64,000 bases of DNA from Streptomyces sp. CB01635 (GTDB lineage: Bacteria > Actinomycetota > Actinomycetes > Streptomycetales > Streptomycetaceae), in assembly GCF_002803065.1 (NCBI RefSeq), contig NZ_NNBL01000003.1, forward strand, positions 517,461 to 581,460, read 5' to 3'. Under the pieces are notes generated by a model that did not search any database, had not been told where the DNA came from, and saw only the letters and a list, made by a program, of their open reading frames with translations. The position numbers and the translations under genes are program-made. Of the stretch, positions 57,467 through 64,000 are shown piece after piece (position 1 is the stretch's first letter; each line of letters starts with the position of its first letter).

Positions 57467-58431
57467 CCGGGCCCCAACCCGTACTGTCCGTAAGAGACTT
57501 GTCCGTACGTTTCCGCATGCGAGACGGCGCATACGTCCAGGCTGTCAGCGGCGCACGCCTCGACCTCGCGGCCGGCGAGTGCCTGGCCCTCGTCGGCGAG
57601 AGCGGCTGCGGCAAGTCGGTGCTCGCGTCGGCCCTCCTCGGGCTCCTGCCGGGTAACGCGGAGACCGCCGGGTCCGCGTTCATCGGCGGCCTCGACCTGC
57701 TCGCCGCTGACGAGCGCACCCTGGCCCGCACCGTTCGTGGCCGCCGCGTCGGCCTCGTACCGCAGAGTCCAGCCGCGCACCTCACGCCCGTACGGACCGT
57801 CCGCTCCCAACTGGAAGAAATCGTACGTGAGTTGACCGGCGTGCGACGCGGGCCACGGCTGCGGGCCGCCGCCGAGGAGGCTGCGGAGCGCGCCGCGTTC
57901 CCCGCCGGGCATCTCGACCGGTACCCGCACGAACTGTCCGGCGGGCTCGCCCAGCGGGCCGCGACCGCGCTGGCCCTGGTCGGCGACGCGCCCCTGCTCC
58001 TCGCCGACGAACCCACGACCGGACTCGACCGCGACCTCGTGGAGCGCACCGTCGACGAACTGCGCCGCCACATCGGGGCCGAGCGCGCGCTCCTGCTCAT
58101 CACGCACGACCTCGTGGCGGCCGAGCGGATCGCCGACCGCGTGGCCGTGATGTACGCGAGCCGCATCGTCGAACTCGCCGACGCCGCCGACTTCTTCGGC
58201 AGCCCCGGGCCCCGGCATCCGTACGCACGCGGCCTCCTCGACGCCCTGCCGGACCGCGAGTTCACGCCCATTCCCGGGATGCCACCCGAACTGGGCGCAC
58301 TCCCGGCCGGCTGCGCGTTCGCCGCACGCTGCGACCGCGCCACCGACACCTGCGAGGCCCGCCCCGCACTCGCGGACGGCGTGGCCTGCCACCACCCCGC
58401 GACCGTCCCGCTGGAGGCGCCGCGTGCTTGA
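57463..58431 (+). CDS. Nickel/peptide ABC importer ATPase, NikD/DppD type
   Basis: 322-residue ATPase. Walker A GESGCGKSV (about residues 44-52), Q-loop LVPQSPAAHLTPV, signature LSGGLAQRAATAL, Walker B LLLADEPTTGLD and the switch ITHDLVAA are complete. The oligopeptide-type C-terminal motif with Cys residues (GCAFAARCDRATDTCEARPA) is present, which in DppD relatives binds an Fe-S cluster. GTG 57463 overlaps the upstream stop. The second ATPase gene starts eight bases before its end. Confidence 0.92.
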   Translation: MTGPQPVLSVRDLSVRFRMRDGAYVQAVSGARLDLAAGECLALVGESGCGKSVLASALLGLLPGNAETAGSAFIGGLDLLAADERTLARTVRGRRVGLVPQSPAAHLTPVRTVRSQLEEIVRELTGVRRGPRLRAAAEEAAERAAFPAGHLDRYPHELSGGLAQRAATALALVGDAPLLLADEPTTGLDRDLVERTVDELRRHIGAERALLLITHDLVAAERIADRVAVMYASRIVELADAADFFGSPGPRHPYARGLLDALPDREFTPIPGMPPELGALPAGCAFAARCDRATDTCEARPALADGVACHHPATVPLEAPRA

Positions 58432-59089
58432 GCTGATCTCCGTCACCGCCGGGTACGAGCGCGGCAACCCCGTCGTGCGCAACGCCGGCCTGGCCATCGC
58501 CCCCGGCGAGGCCGTCGGGCTCCTCGGGCCCAGCGGCTGCGGCAAGTCCACGCTCGCCCGCGTCGCCGCCCTGCTCCACCGCCCCGACTCCGGCCGCGTC
58601 GTCATCGACGGGGAGCCGGCCCGCGGCTGGCGCCACCGCGCGCCCCGCGAGCAGCGCACCGCGTTCGGCGTGGTCTTCCAGCAGCCGCGCATGTCGGCCG
58701 ACCCACGGCTGCGCCTCGCCGCCCTCATCGCCGAACCGCTGCGGGCCACCGGCCTGAAGCCGGACGATCGTGTCGGCGAGCTGGCCGCGACCGTCGGCCT
58801 GGGCGCCGACCTCCTGTCACGGCGGCCTCACGAGGTCAGCGACGGACAGCTGCAACGCGCCTGCCTCGCCCGGGCCCTCGCCCTGCGCCCCCGCTGGCTG
58901 ATCTGCGACGAGATGACGGCGATGTTCGACGCGTCCACGACGGCGGCCCTGGTGGGCGTTGTGGAGAACTATCGCGCGGAGACGGGCGCGGGACTGCTGG
59001 CCGTGGGCCACGACCGGCGTCTCCTCGAGCGCTGGTGCGGCCGGACGGTGGAGTGGGACGCGCTGGGCTCCGCCGGAGAAGGCAGGTGA
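58424..59089 (+). CDS. Nickel/peptide ABC importer ATPase, NikE type
   Basis: 221-residue short ATPase lacking the C-terminal oligopeptide extension, like NikE. Walker A GPSGCGKST (about 36-44), Q-loop VVFQQPRMSADPR and Walker B WLICDEMTAMFDAST are present. The signature reads VSDGQLQRACLARAL instead of LSGGQ, so its second Gly is Asp, a variation seen in some NikE-like proteins. GTG 58424 overlaps the upstream gene. It closes the five-gene operon; about 164 bases without a gene follow. Confidence 0.88.
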   Translation: MLELISVTAGYERGNPVVRNAGLAIAPGEAVGLLGPSGCGKSTLARVAALLHRPDSGRVVIDGEPARGWRHRAPREQRTAFGVVFQQPRMSADPRLRLAALIAEPLRATGLKPDDRVGELAATVGLGADLLSRRPHEVSDGQLQRACLARALALRPRWLICDEMTAMFDASTTAALVGVVENYRAETGAGLLAVGHDRRLLERWCGRTVEWDALGSAGEGR

Positions 59090-59253
59090 ACGAGGGGCGG
59101 TCCGACCCCCCGCCCGGCGGCCCGTCATTCACTCTGAGCACACAGGTGAACGCGGCATGCAGGTCCGGCCAACTCCCGCCCCGGTATCGCCCATTGAGAC
59201 GCACGGGACCTCATACTCGCTGAGGCCCGTACGGCATTCCCCGGGAGGAACAC

Positions 59254-60111
59254 ATGGCCCACCTCACCCGTCGCAGAGCCCTCACGACCCTCGCCGCGGC
59301 GGTCACCGCGACCGTCGCCGTGCCCGGGCACGCGCAGGCGTCCGAGCGGGGGCGCGGCCCCCGTCCCCTGCTGCGCGCCCACGCACACAACGACTACGAG
59401 CACCCCCGGCCCCTCCTCGACGCCCTCGACCACCGCTTCGCCAGCGTCGAGGCGGACATCTACCTCGTCGACGGCGAGCTCCTCGTCGCGCACGACCCGA
59501 TCGACCTCGACCCGCAGCGCACCCTCGCGGCGCTCTACCTGGAGCCGCTCGCGGCCCGCGTCAGGGCCAACCACGGCTCCGTGTACCGGGCTTACCGCAC
59601 GCCCCTCCAGCTCCTCGTCGACATCAAGACCGAAGGCGCGGCCACCTACCTCGAACTCGACCGCCAACTGCGCGGCCACCGCGACCTGTTCACCACGTAC
59701 GCCCACGGACATGTGCGCACCGGCGCGGTCACCGCGGTGATCTCCGGGGACCGCGCCGCCCGCGAGCCCATGGAGCGGCAGCGGGCGCGCAGCGCGTTCT
59801 ACGACGGCCGCCTCACCGACCTCGGCGCCGCCGCGCCCGCCGCCTTCACTCCGCTCATCAGCGACAACTGGGCCAACAACTTCACCTGGCAGGGCTCGGG
59901 TCCGATCCCGGCCGCCGAGCGCGAGAAGCTGCGTTCCATCGTGTCGGCCGCTCACCGGGAGGGCCGCCGCGTCCGCTTCTGGGCGACGCCCGATGTCGCC
60001 GGACCCGAGCGCGACGCCGTGTGGGGCGAGTTGCTCGCTGCCGGCGTGGACCACCTCAACACGGACGACCTCGCGGGTCTCGAAGTGTTCCTCGACGCCC
60101 ATGAGAAGTAG
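59254..60111 (+). CDS. Exported PI-PLC/GDPD-like phosphodiesterase
   Basis: 285-residue protein of the PLC-like phosphodiesterase TIM-barrel superfamily. A Tat-type signal (LTRRRALTTLAAAVTA, residues ~4-19, cleavage near HAQA-S) precedes the core. Catalytic His in RAHAHNDYEHPRPLLDAL (about 42-59), the metal-binding Glu-Asp in VEADIYLVDGELLVAHDP (about 68-85) and the second His in AHDP are all present. It probably hydrolyses a phosphodiester in membrane lipid or a released headgroup outside the cell. ATG 59254 follows GGGAGG. No partner gene is linked. Confidence 0.85.
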   Translation: MAHLTRRRALTTLAAAVTATVAVPGHAQASERGRGPRPLLRAHAHNDYEHPRPLLDALDHRFASVEADIYLVDGELLVAHDPIDLDPQRTLAALYLEPLAARVRANHGSVYRAYRTPLQLLVDIKTEGAATYLELDRQLRGHRDLFTTYAHGHVRTGAVTAVISGDRAAREPMERQRARSAFYDGRLTDLGAAAPAAFTPLISDNWANNFTWQGSGPIPAAEREKLRSIVSAAHREGRRVRFWATPDVAGPERDAVWGELLAAGVDHLNTDDLAGLEVFLDAHEK

Positions 60112-60164
60112 GCGCCCGCCGCCACATCACTCGTTCGGCGGACACGTCACTCGCCCGGGCGCAG

Positions 60165-60217
60165 CCTCCGCTACGCCACACTTGCGGCCGAAAGCCGCGG
60201 TGTTGGCGTGGCGGAGG
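60165..60217 (+). promoter_or_regulatory. Long RNA hairpin covering the ribosome site of the 64-residue ORF
   Basis: An almost continuous stem of about 22 bp: outer CCTCCGC / GCGGAGG (60165-60171, 60211-60217), middle TACGCCACAC / GTGTTGGCGTG and inner GCGGC / GCCGC around loop CGAAA, with two single-base bulges and G-U pairs. GGAGG (60213-60217) is in the stem, and the ATG follows at 60228. Confidence 0.65.
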
Positions 60218-60227
60218 AGGTTCGGCG

Positions 60228-60422
60228 ATGTCCCTGTCGATTTCGGTCGTACTGCTGCTTCTGATCCTGGCGGTGGTCTTTCTGCGCAACGGCGCGATGA
60301 AGATCTCGCACGCGATGGTCTGCGTGCTGCTGGGATTCCTGCTGGCCGGCACGAGTATGGCGCCCACTTTGCACAACGGCCTGACGGCTACGGCGGGGAT
60401 CGTGAGCAGTCTGCATCCTTGA
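60228..60422 (+). CDS. Small membrane protein of 64 residues, function unknown
   Basis: Two predicted membrane segments (residues ~4-18, VVLLLLILAVVFL, and ~30-45, VCVLLGFLLAGTSMA) separated by a basic loop, with a small polar C-terminus (GLTATAGIVSSLHP). The FLRNGAMKISHAMVCVLLGF pattern resembles small proteins of unknown role that I associate with actinomycete genomes and plasmid-transfer regions, but I cannot name the family. ATG 60228 follows GGAGGAGG, most of which lies inside the hairpin described above. Lower GC codon use than neighbours is not evident. Confidence 0.65.
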   Translation: MSLSISVVLLLLILAVVFLRNGAMKISHAMVCVLLGFLLAGTSMAPTLHNGLTATAGIVSSLHP

Positions 60423-60522
60423 TCCATCGGCCGTCGCCCACGGGTCCGTTGATCGTTTCGGGTTCGTGAACAACACCCGTGTGCGCATGGACACTTCAAG
60501 GGTGTGGCCTTAGCTTCGCGCC

Positions 60523-62094
60523 ATGACGAGCAGAGCCCTGAGCCGTGCCCTCGCCCTGACCATGACGATCGCCGCGGCCGGTGTCGCGTACCCCGCCCAG
60601 GCGGACGACATCCCCAAGGCGCCGGGTCACCGGCTCGTCGAGCAGTACGCGGGAGCGCCCGCAAAGGCGCGCCCCGTGCCGGGCCAGGCGCCGCCGCAGC
60701 ACCCGTATCTCGCGGCGAACGGCCGCAGCGGCATGCACGCGGACGCGGCAGGCAGCGGCACGTACCCCTGGAGCGGGCCGCTGGGGAACAAGCCCGCGGT
60801 GAGCAGCGAGAAGATGGCCGCGCTCGGCGGCGAGTGCGCGACGGTGACCTTCGACAAGGACGGCCGCATCGTCACCGTCTGCGGCACGTTCACAGGGTTC
60901 CTGGTGAAACTGCTCGACCCGCACTCCCTGAAGACCCTCGCCGAGTACAAGCTCCCGCAGCGACCGTCCACCGTCGAGGCCATCACCCGGCTCGACTTCT
61001 CGAAGATCTTCAAGGACACCTCGGGCGGTGCCTACTCGTACCTCGACAACGAGGACCGGCTCGTCCTCGCCGACTCGCGCCAGCACATCATCAGGCTCGC
61101 GCACGAGCGGGCGGCGGACGGCAGTTGGCGCTTCCGCGTGACCGACGACTGGGACCTGACGGGGCAGGTGCCGCACGACTGCGTGAGCTGGACGAACCTT
61201 TATCCGAGCGGCACATGCGACCCCGTGACGTCGGTGATGCCCGACTGGCAGGGCCGCGTCTGGTGGGTGACGCGACAGGGGCGCGTCGGCACGGTCGACC
61301 CGGCCGGCGGGACGATCAAGTCGATCCAGCTGCCGGGGGAGGAGATCCAGAACTCCTTCTCGGTCGCCGAGGACGGCGTCTCGATCGTCTCCGACCACGC
61401 CCTCTACAGCTTCGAGGCAGCGGCGGACGGTACTCCCAAGGCCGTCTGGCGCCAGACGTACGACCGCGGCACGGGCACCAAGCCCGGCTCGGTGAACCAG
61501 GGTTCGGGCACCACACCCGACTTGTTCGGCGCGGGCGAGGGCTACGTCGCGATCACCGACAACGCGGACGACCGCATGAACATCCTGGTCTACCGCCGCG
61601 GCCGCGACGTCCCCGACGACCAGCGCCTCGTCTGCAAGGTCCCCGTCTTCGGCTCCGGCGCCTCCACGACGGACAACTCCCTGATCAGCTACGGCAACAG
61701 CCTCGTCGTCGAGAACAACTACGGCTACGAGAACATCACCTCACTCACCTTCGGCCGCTCCGTCGTCGGCGGCGTCACCCGGGTCGACGTGCGCAAGGAC
61801 GGCTCGGGCTGCGACACCGTATGGGAGAGCAAGGTCCGCTCCCCCTCCACGGTCCCCAAACTCTCCACCGCGAACGGCCTCCTGTACTTCTACACGAAGG
61901 ACCCCAACTCCCTGGGCATAGACGCCTGGTACCTCACGGCAGTCGACTTCCACACGGGCGAACCCCGCTGGAAGCAACTCGCGGGAACGGGCGTCACCTA
62001 CGACAACAACTGGGCCCCGGTCACACTCGGCCCGGACGGCACGGCGTATGTGGGGGTCTTCAACGGGCTTGTGGCGGTGCGTGACAGGGGATGA
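60523..62094 (+). CDS. Secreted beta-propeller-like protein, function unknown
   Basis: 523-residue exported protein: Sec signal peptide (residues 1-27, ending YPAQA-D), a Pro/Ala-rich linker, then repeated blades with sheet-rich, WD/PQQ-like character (ATVTFDKDGRIVTVCGTFTG, DWQGRVWWVTRQGRVGTVDP, LGPDGTAYVGVFNGLVAVRD). Cys residues occur in several blades and may form disulfides. No catalytic motif is seen. ATG 60523 gives a normal signal peptide. A strong hairpin follows the stop. I do not recognise the family beyond the propeller-like repeats. Confidence 0.75.
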   Translation: MTSRALSRALALTMTIAAAGVAYPAQADDIPKAPGHRLVEQYAGAPAKARPVPGQAPPQHPYLAANGRSGMHADAAGSGTYPWSGPLGNKPAVSSEKMAALGGECATVTFDKDGRIVTVCGTFTGFLVKLLDPHSLKTLAEYKLPQRPSTVEAITRLDFSKIFKDTSGGAYSYLDNEDRLVLADSRQHIIRLAHERAADGSWRFRVTDDWDLTGQVPHDCVSWTNLYPSGTCDPVTSVMPDWQGRVWWVTRQGRVGTVDPAGGTIKSIQLPGEEIQNSFSVAEDGVSIVSDHALYSFEAAADGTPKAVWRQTYDRGTGTKPGSVNQGSGTTPDLFGAGEGYVAITDNADDRMNILVYRRGRDVPDDQRLVCKVPVFGSGASTTDNSLISYGNSLVVENNYGYENITSLTFGRSVVGGVTRVDVRKDGSGCDTVWESKVRSPSTVPKLSTANGLLYFYTKDPNSLGIDAWYLTAVDFHTGEPRWKQLAGTGVTYDNNWAPVTLGPDGTAYVGVFNGLVAVRDRG

Positions 62095-62105
62095 GACGCG
62101 CGGCG

Positions 62106-62133
62106 CCCGGAGGGCTCCGAGTAGCCCTCCGGG
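62106..62133. terminator. Bidirectional terminator between convergent genes
   Basis: Perfect 11-bp stem CCCGGAGGGCT / AGCCCTCCGGG (62106-62116, 62123-62133) with a 6-base loop, between the convergent propeller gene (stop 62094) and the NAGPA-like gene (stop 62163). Confidence 0.8.
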
Positions 62134-62162
62134 ACGAGATCCTGGCCGTGTGAACGTGGAAC

Positions 62163-63395
62163 TCAGCGTCGCGAGAAGACTCCGATCCCGTTCGCCACGG
62201 CGCGCTCCGGGGGGTCCGTCGGGTGGTTTCTCACGGTGGTCGACGCGGCGCCCGGGTCCCTCGTGACCAGGGTGGACGATCCGCCGCCGTCCAGGCTGAA
62301 CGCTTCGTCCGCGCCCAGCTTGCGCATCGCGTCCGCCACTTCCGCGATGGTCAGTCCGGTGCGGTACTGCGGGGCGCCGTCCAGGGCCAGGAGGAAGAGG
62401 CGGCGGCCGTCTGCCGTCGCGCCCGCGGCGGTGCGGACCGCGGCCGTCTTCGCGTCGAGGCCGGGCAGCGGTGCGCCGTCCCGCAGCACGGGGTAGCCGC
62501 CGACCGCGAACCGGTAGGGAATGTGCGACGTCGCCGCCACCAGGCGGTGTCTGATCTGGACGCGGTCGCCCGCCGACAGCTTCCGCAGCTCCTGCGCGCC
62601 CGCCTCGCGCCCGACGAGCACAGTCGTGCCGGACGCAATGGGACCGCTGCCGGGAGTCTCGGCCGATGACACGACACGGCCGTGGCGCACGGTCACCTCG
62701 TACGTGTCCGTGCTGCACGGCGCGGCCCGGTTCGTGTCGGTGCCGCACGTGGCGCGCACCCGCGACACGGCGCCCCAGTCGGAGGTGAACGCGCCGACCG
62801 AACCGACGGCCAGTGCGTACTGGTTGAGGCCGCCGAGCGGCAGCCGTCGGCCGTCAGCGCTGACCGAGCCGTCGAGGGCCATGCGGTCGAGCCGGACGCG
62901 GTGGTCGACGCCCACGCCGAGCACGTCCTCGGTAGTGGTGCCCGGCGGGAGCGCGGGACCGAAGCGCTGGCCGTTCGGTACGGCGGCCTTGAGCGTCCGA
63001 CCGCTCGCGACGGCCGGACCGACGGAGGCACCGGTGGCCTCTACGCCGGGGTGCTGGGACTCGGTGATGTTGAAGAAGTCGCCGTTGACGCCGCCGACCG
63101 CGCCGCTCTCGTCGGCCAGCGAGGAGATGGTGGCCCGTCCGCCGACCGCGTCCGGGTGCAGCAGATCGACCCGCACGCGCGCGTTGCGCAGATCGACGCT
63201 CAGCACATGCGCGTGCGTCAGGCCCTTTGCCGCGGGGATGTCGAACTCCTCGTACGTGACGCCCGGGGCGATCGAAGTGCCGCCGTCCTCCGCGCCAGTG
63301 GCCGGTGCCGCCCCGGCGAGGACGGTGCCGGCCAGCGCGGCGAATGCGGCACAGGCCGCGAGGGCCGATCTGTAGCGTCCGTCGCGATGTCTCAC
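62163..63395 (-). CDS. Exported phosphodiester glycosidase family protein (NAGPA domain)
   Basis: 410-residue secreted protein. A Sec signal (CAAFAALAGTVLAGAAPATG-A) precedes a NAGPA/DUF2233 domain whose hallmark is ADEAFSLDGGGSSTLV near residue 375, after GAVGGVNGDFFNITE (about 97-111) and FAVGGYPVLRDG. In the human and bacterial relatives this fold uncaps GlcNAc phosphodiesters, so it may act on cell-wall or exopolysaccharide phosphodiesters. ATG 63395 fits the signal peptide. It is monocistronic and convergent with the propeller gene. Confidence 0.85.
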   Translation of the reverse strand: MRHRDGRYRSALAACAAFAALAGTVLAGAAPATGAEDGGTSIAPGVTYEEFDIPAAKGLTHAHVLSVDLRNARVRVDLLHPDAVGGRATISSLADESGAVGGVNGDFFNITESQHPGVEATGASVGPAVASGRTLKAAVPNGQRFGPALPPGTTTEDVLGVGVDHRVRLDRMALDGSVSADGRRLPLGGLNQYALAVGSVGAFTSDWGAVSRVRATCGTDTNRAAPCSTDTYEVTVRHGRVVSSAETPGSGPIASGTTVLVGREAGAQELRKLSAGDRVQIRHRLVAATSHIPYRFAVGGYPVLRDGAPLPGLDAKTAAVRTAAGATADGRRLFLLALDGAPQYRTGLTIAEVADAMRKLGADEAFSLDGGGSSTLVTRDPGAASTTVRNHPTDPPERAVANGIGVFSRR

Positions 63396-63469
63396 GTGAC
63401 CCCCTGCTGTCCGCGTAACTCACCCCTGTCGCAAGGGAGTTCATCAGACGCGGAGGGGCACGTCGATGG

Positions 63470-63829
63470 CTAGGTGCCGACCAGCCGGGAACGGATCAGG
63501 AAACGTACACCTTCGGGTGCTTCCAGGGAGAAGCCACTGCCGCGGCCCTCGACCACGTCGACGATCAGCCGCGTGTGGCTCCACACCTCGAACTGGCTCT
63601 TCGACATCCAGAACGCGACCGGCTCCGCGACACCCTCCACGGTCAGGGACGCGAGCCGCACATCGCTGCCGCCCGTACGGAACTCGCCCTCCGGGTAGCA
63701 CATGGGAGCGCTGCCGTCGCAGCACCCGCCGGACTGATGGAACATCAGGGGCCCGTGGGCCGAACGCAGCCGCCGCAGCAGATCGGCGGCCGCCGGGGTC
63801 AGCTCCACACGCGGGGCCTCGTCACTCAC
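63470..63829 (-). CDS. DUF779 domain protein
   Basis: 119-residue cytoplasmic protein of the DUF779 family. The signature LMFHQSGGCCDGSAPMCYPE (about residues 28-47) carries clustered Cys that could bind a metal or Fe-S cluster. This family is usually encoded beside an acetaldehyde/aldehyde dehydrogenase and is thought to serve it, but no such gene is visible in this window; it may lie to the right. ATG 63829 follows AAGGAGCC. Function is unknown. Confidence 0.88.
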   Translation of the reverse strand: MSDEAPRVELTPAAADLLRRLRSAHGPLMFHQSGGCCDGSAPMCYPEGEFRTGGSDVRLASLTVEGVAEPVAFWMSKSQFEVWSHTRLIVDVVEGRGSGFSLEAPEGVRFLIRSRLVGT

Positions 63830-63921
63830 GGCAGGCTCCTTCCGTAGAACGGTGTCGCGGGGCCACAGTCAACTCCCCGCTACGTTGCAGGAAGGTTGCG
63901 CTCCGCGCCAGGCCCCGGGAT

Positions 63922-64000
63922 CTACGAGGCTTTGGGGACCAGCCGTTCGCGCAGGAAGGAGACGACACGTTCGCGGGCGGCGAGCGCCGGGTTGCCCGGC
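63922..64000 (-). CDS. C-terminal end of a probable alpha/beta hydrolase (truncated by window edge)
   Basis: Only about 25 codons are visible on the minus strand, ending RVVSFLRERLVPKAS before a TAG at 63922-63924. The ending is typical of dienelactone-hydrolase-like alpha/beta hydrolases, but this is too short to be sure. The rest of the gene lies right of the window. Confidence 0.4.
   Translation of the reverse strand, partial: PGNPALAARERVVSFLRERLVPKAS

Noticed and set aside
1..64000. Search for CRISPR arrays, tRNA/rRNA genes, transposases, integrases and attachment sites
   Set aside because: No regular repeat-spacer series, no cloverleaf-like segment and no transposase or integrase motif was seen on either strand. 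The only tandem repeat is the 12-bp series at 53871.

Overview
The window is very GC-rich and compact. Its genes use strong third-position G/C bias, GTG/TTG starts and ATGA/GTGA stop-start overlaps, and almost no TTA leucine codons. The families present (cobalamin-riboswitch CbtBA, PAS-GAF-SpoIIE-HATPase phosphatase, Tat-exported glycosidases, LacI-controlled sugar operons, paired acyl-CoA dehydrogenases) point to a Streptomyces-type actinomycete chromosome. I see no tRNA, rRNA, CRISPR array, insertion sequence or prophage.

Region 1 (1-5.5 kb) is metal/corrinoid related: the end of a FecCD/BtuCD-type ABC importer, an intrinsic terminator, a cobalamin riboswitch, cbtB-cbtA, a small Cys/His-rich protein and a histidine-phosphatase-fold protein lacking both catalytic histidines. 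A RsmC/RlmG-type rRNA methyltransferase follows. Region 2 (5.6-14.4 kb) holds a TPR protein, a pirin, a serine hydrolase, a small acyl-CoA metabolism group (TesB thioesterase, short-chain dehydrogenase, acyl-CoA synthetase with a +1 frameshift at a run of five C) and a multidomain SpoIIE-type phosphatase. Region 3 (14.4-19.6 kb) is a catabolic islet: GntR/FadR regulator, an unrecognised probable (beta/alpha)8 glycosidase-like protein, an SDR and a type I sulfatase.

Region 4 (19.7-26.5 kb) has an AraC-family regulator remnant, a nitrobindin-like protein, a secreted sphingomyelinase C, a double-CDGSH Fe-S protein and an OpuC/ProU-type osmoprotectant importer. The binding-protein frame of that importer has lost its expected stop and runs antisense into the ATPase gene.

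Region 5 (26.5-46.4 kb) is an L-rhamnose unit. Two exported GH78-type alpha-L-rhamnosidases release rhamnose, an ABC importer (rhaT-P-Q-S) takes it up, and rhaI, rhaB and bifunctional rhaEW convert it to DHAP and L-lactate. The immediately following lutABC genes would oxidise lactate to pyruvate. A LacI regulator closes the region. A 12-bp palindrome close to TGAAWCGWTTCA occurs four times, each just upstream of one of these transcription units.

Region 6 (46.4-53.9 kb) holds a proline iminopeptidase-like hydrolase, a PIG-L deacetylase, an enoyl-CoA hydratase with a TTA codon, a dienoyl-CoA-reductase-like SDR and a divergent quinone oxidoreductase/acyl-CoA dehydrogenase pair operon that ends in a 6 x 12 bp tandem repeat. 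Region 7 (54-59.1 kb) is a five-gene nickel/peptide ABC importer behind a perfect 9-bp inverted repeat resembling a Fur-family (Nur-like) box. Region 8 (59.2-64 kb) holds exported proteins (PLC/GDPD-like, beta-propeller, NAGPA-like), a 64-residue membrane protein preceded by a long hairpin that overlaps its ribosome site, a DUF779 protein and the end of a probable alpha/beta hydrolase.
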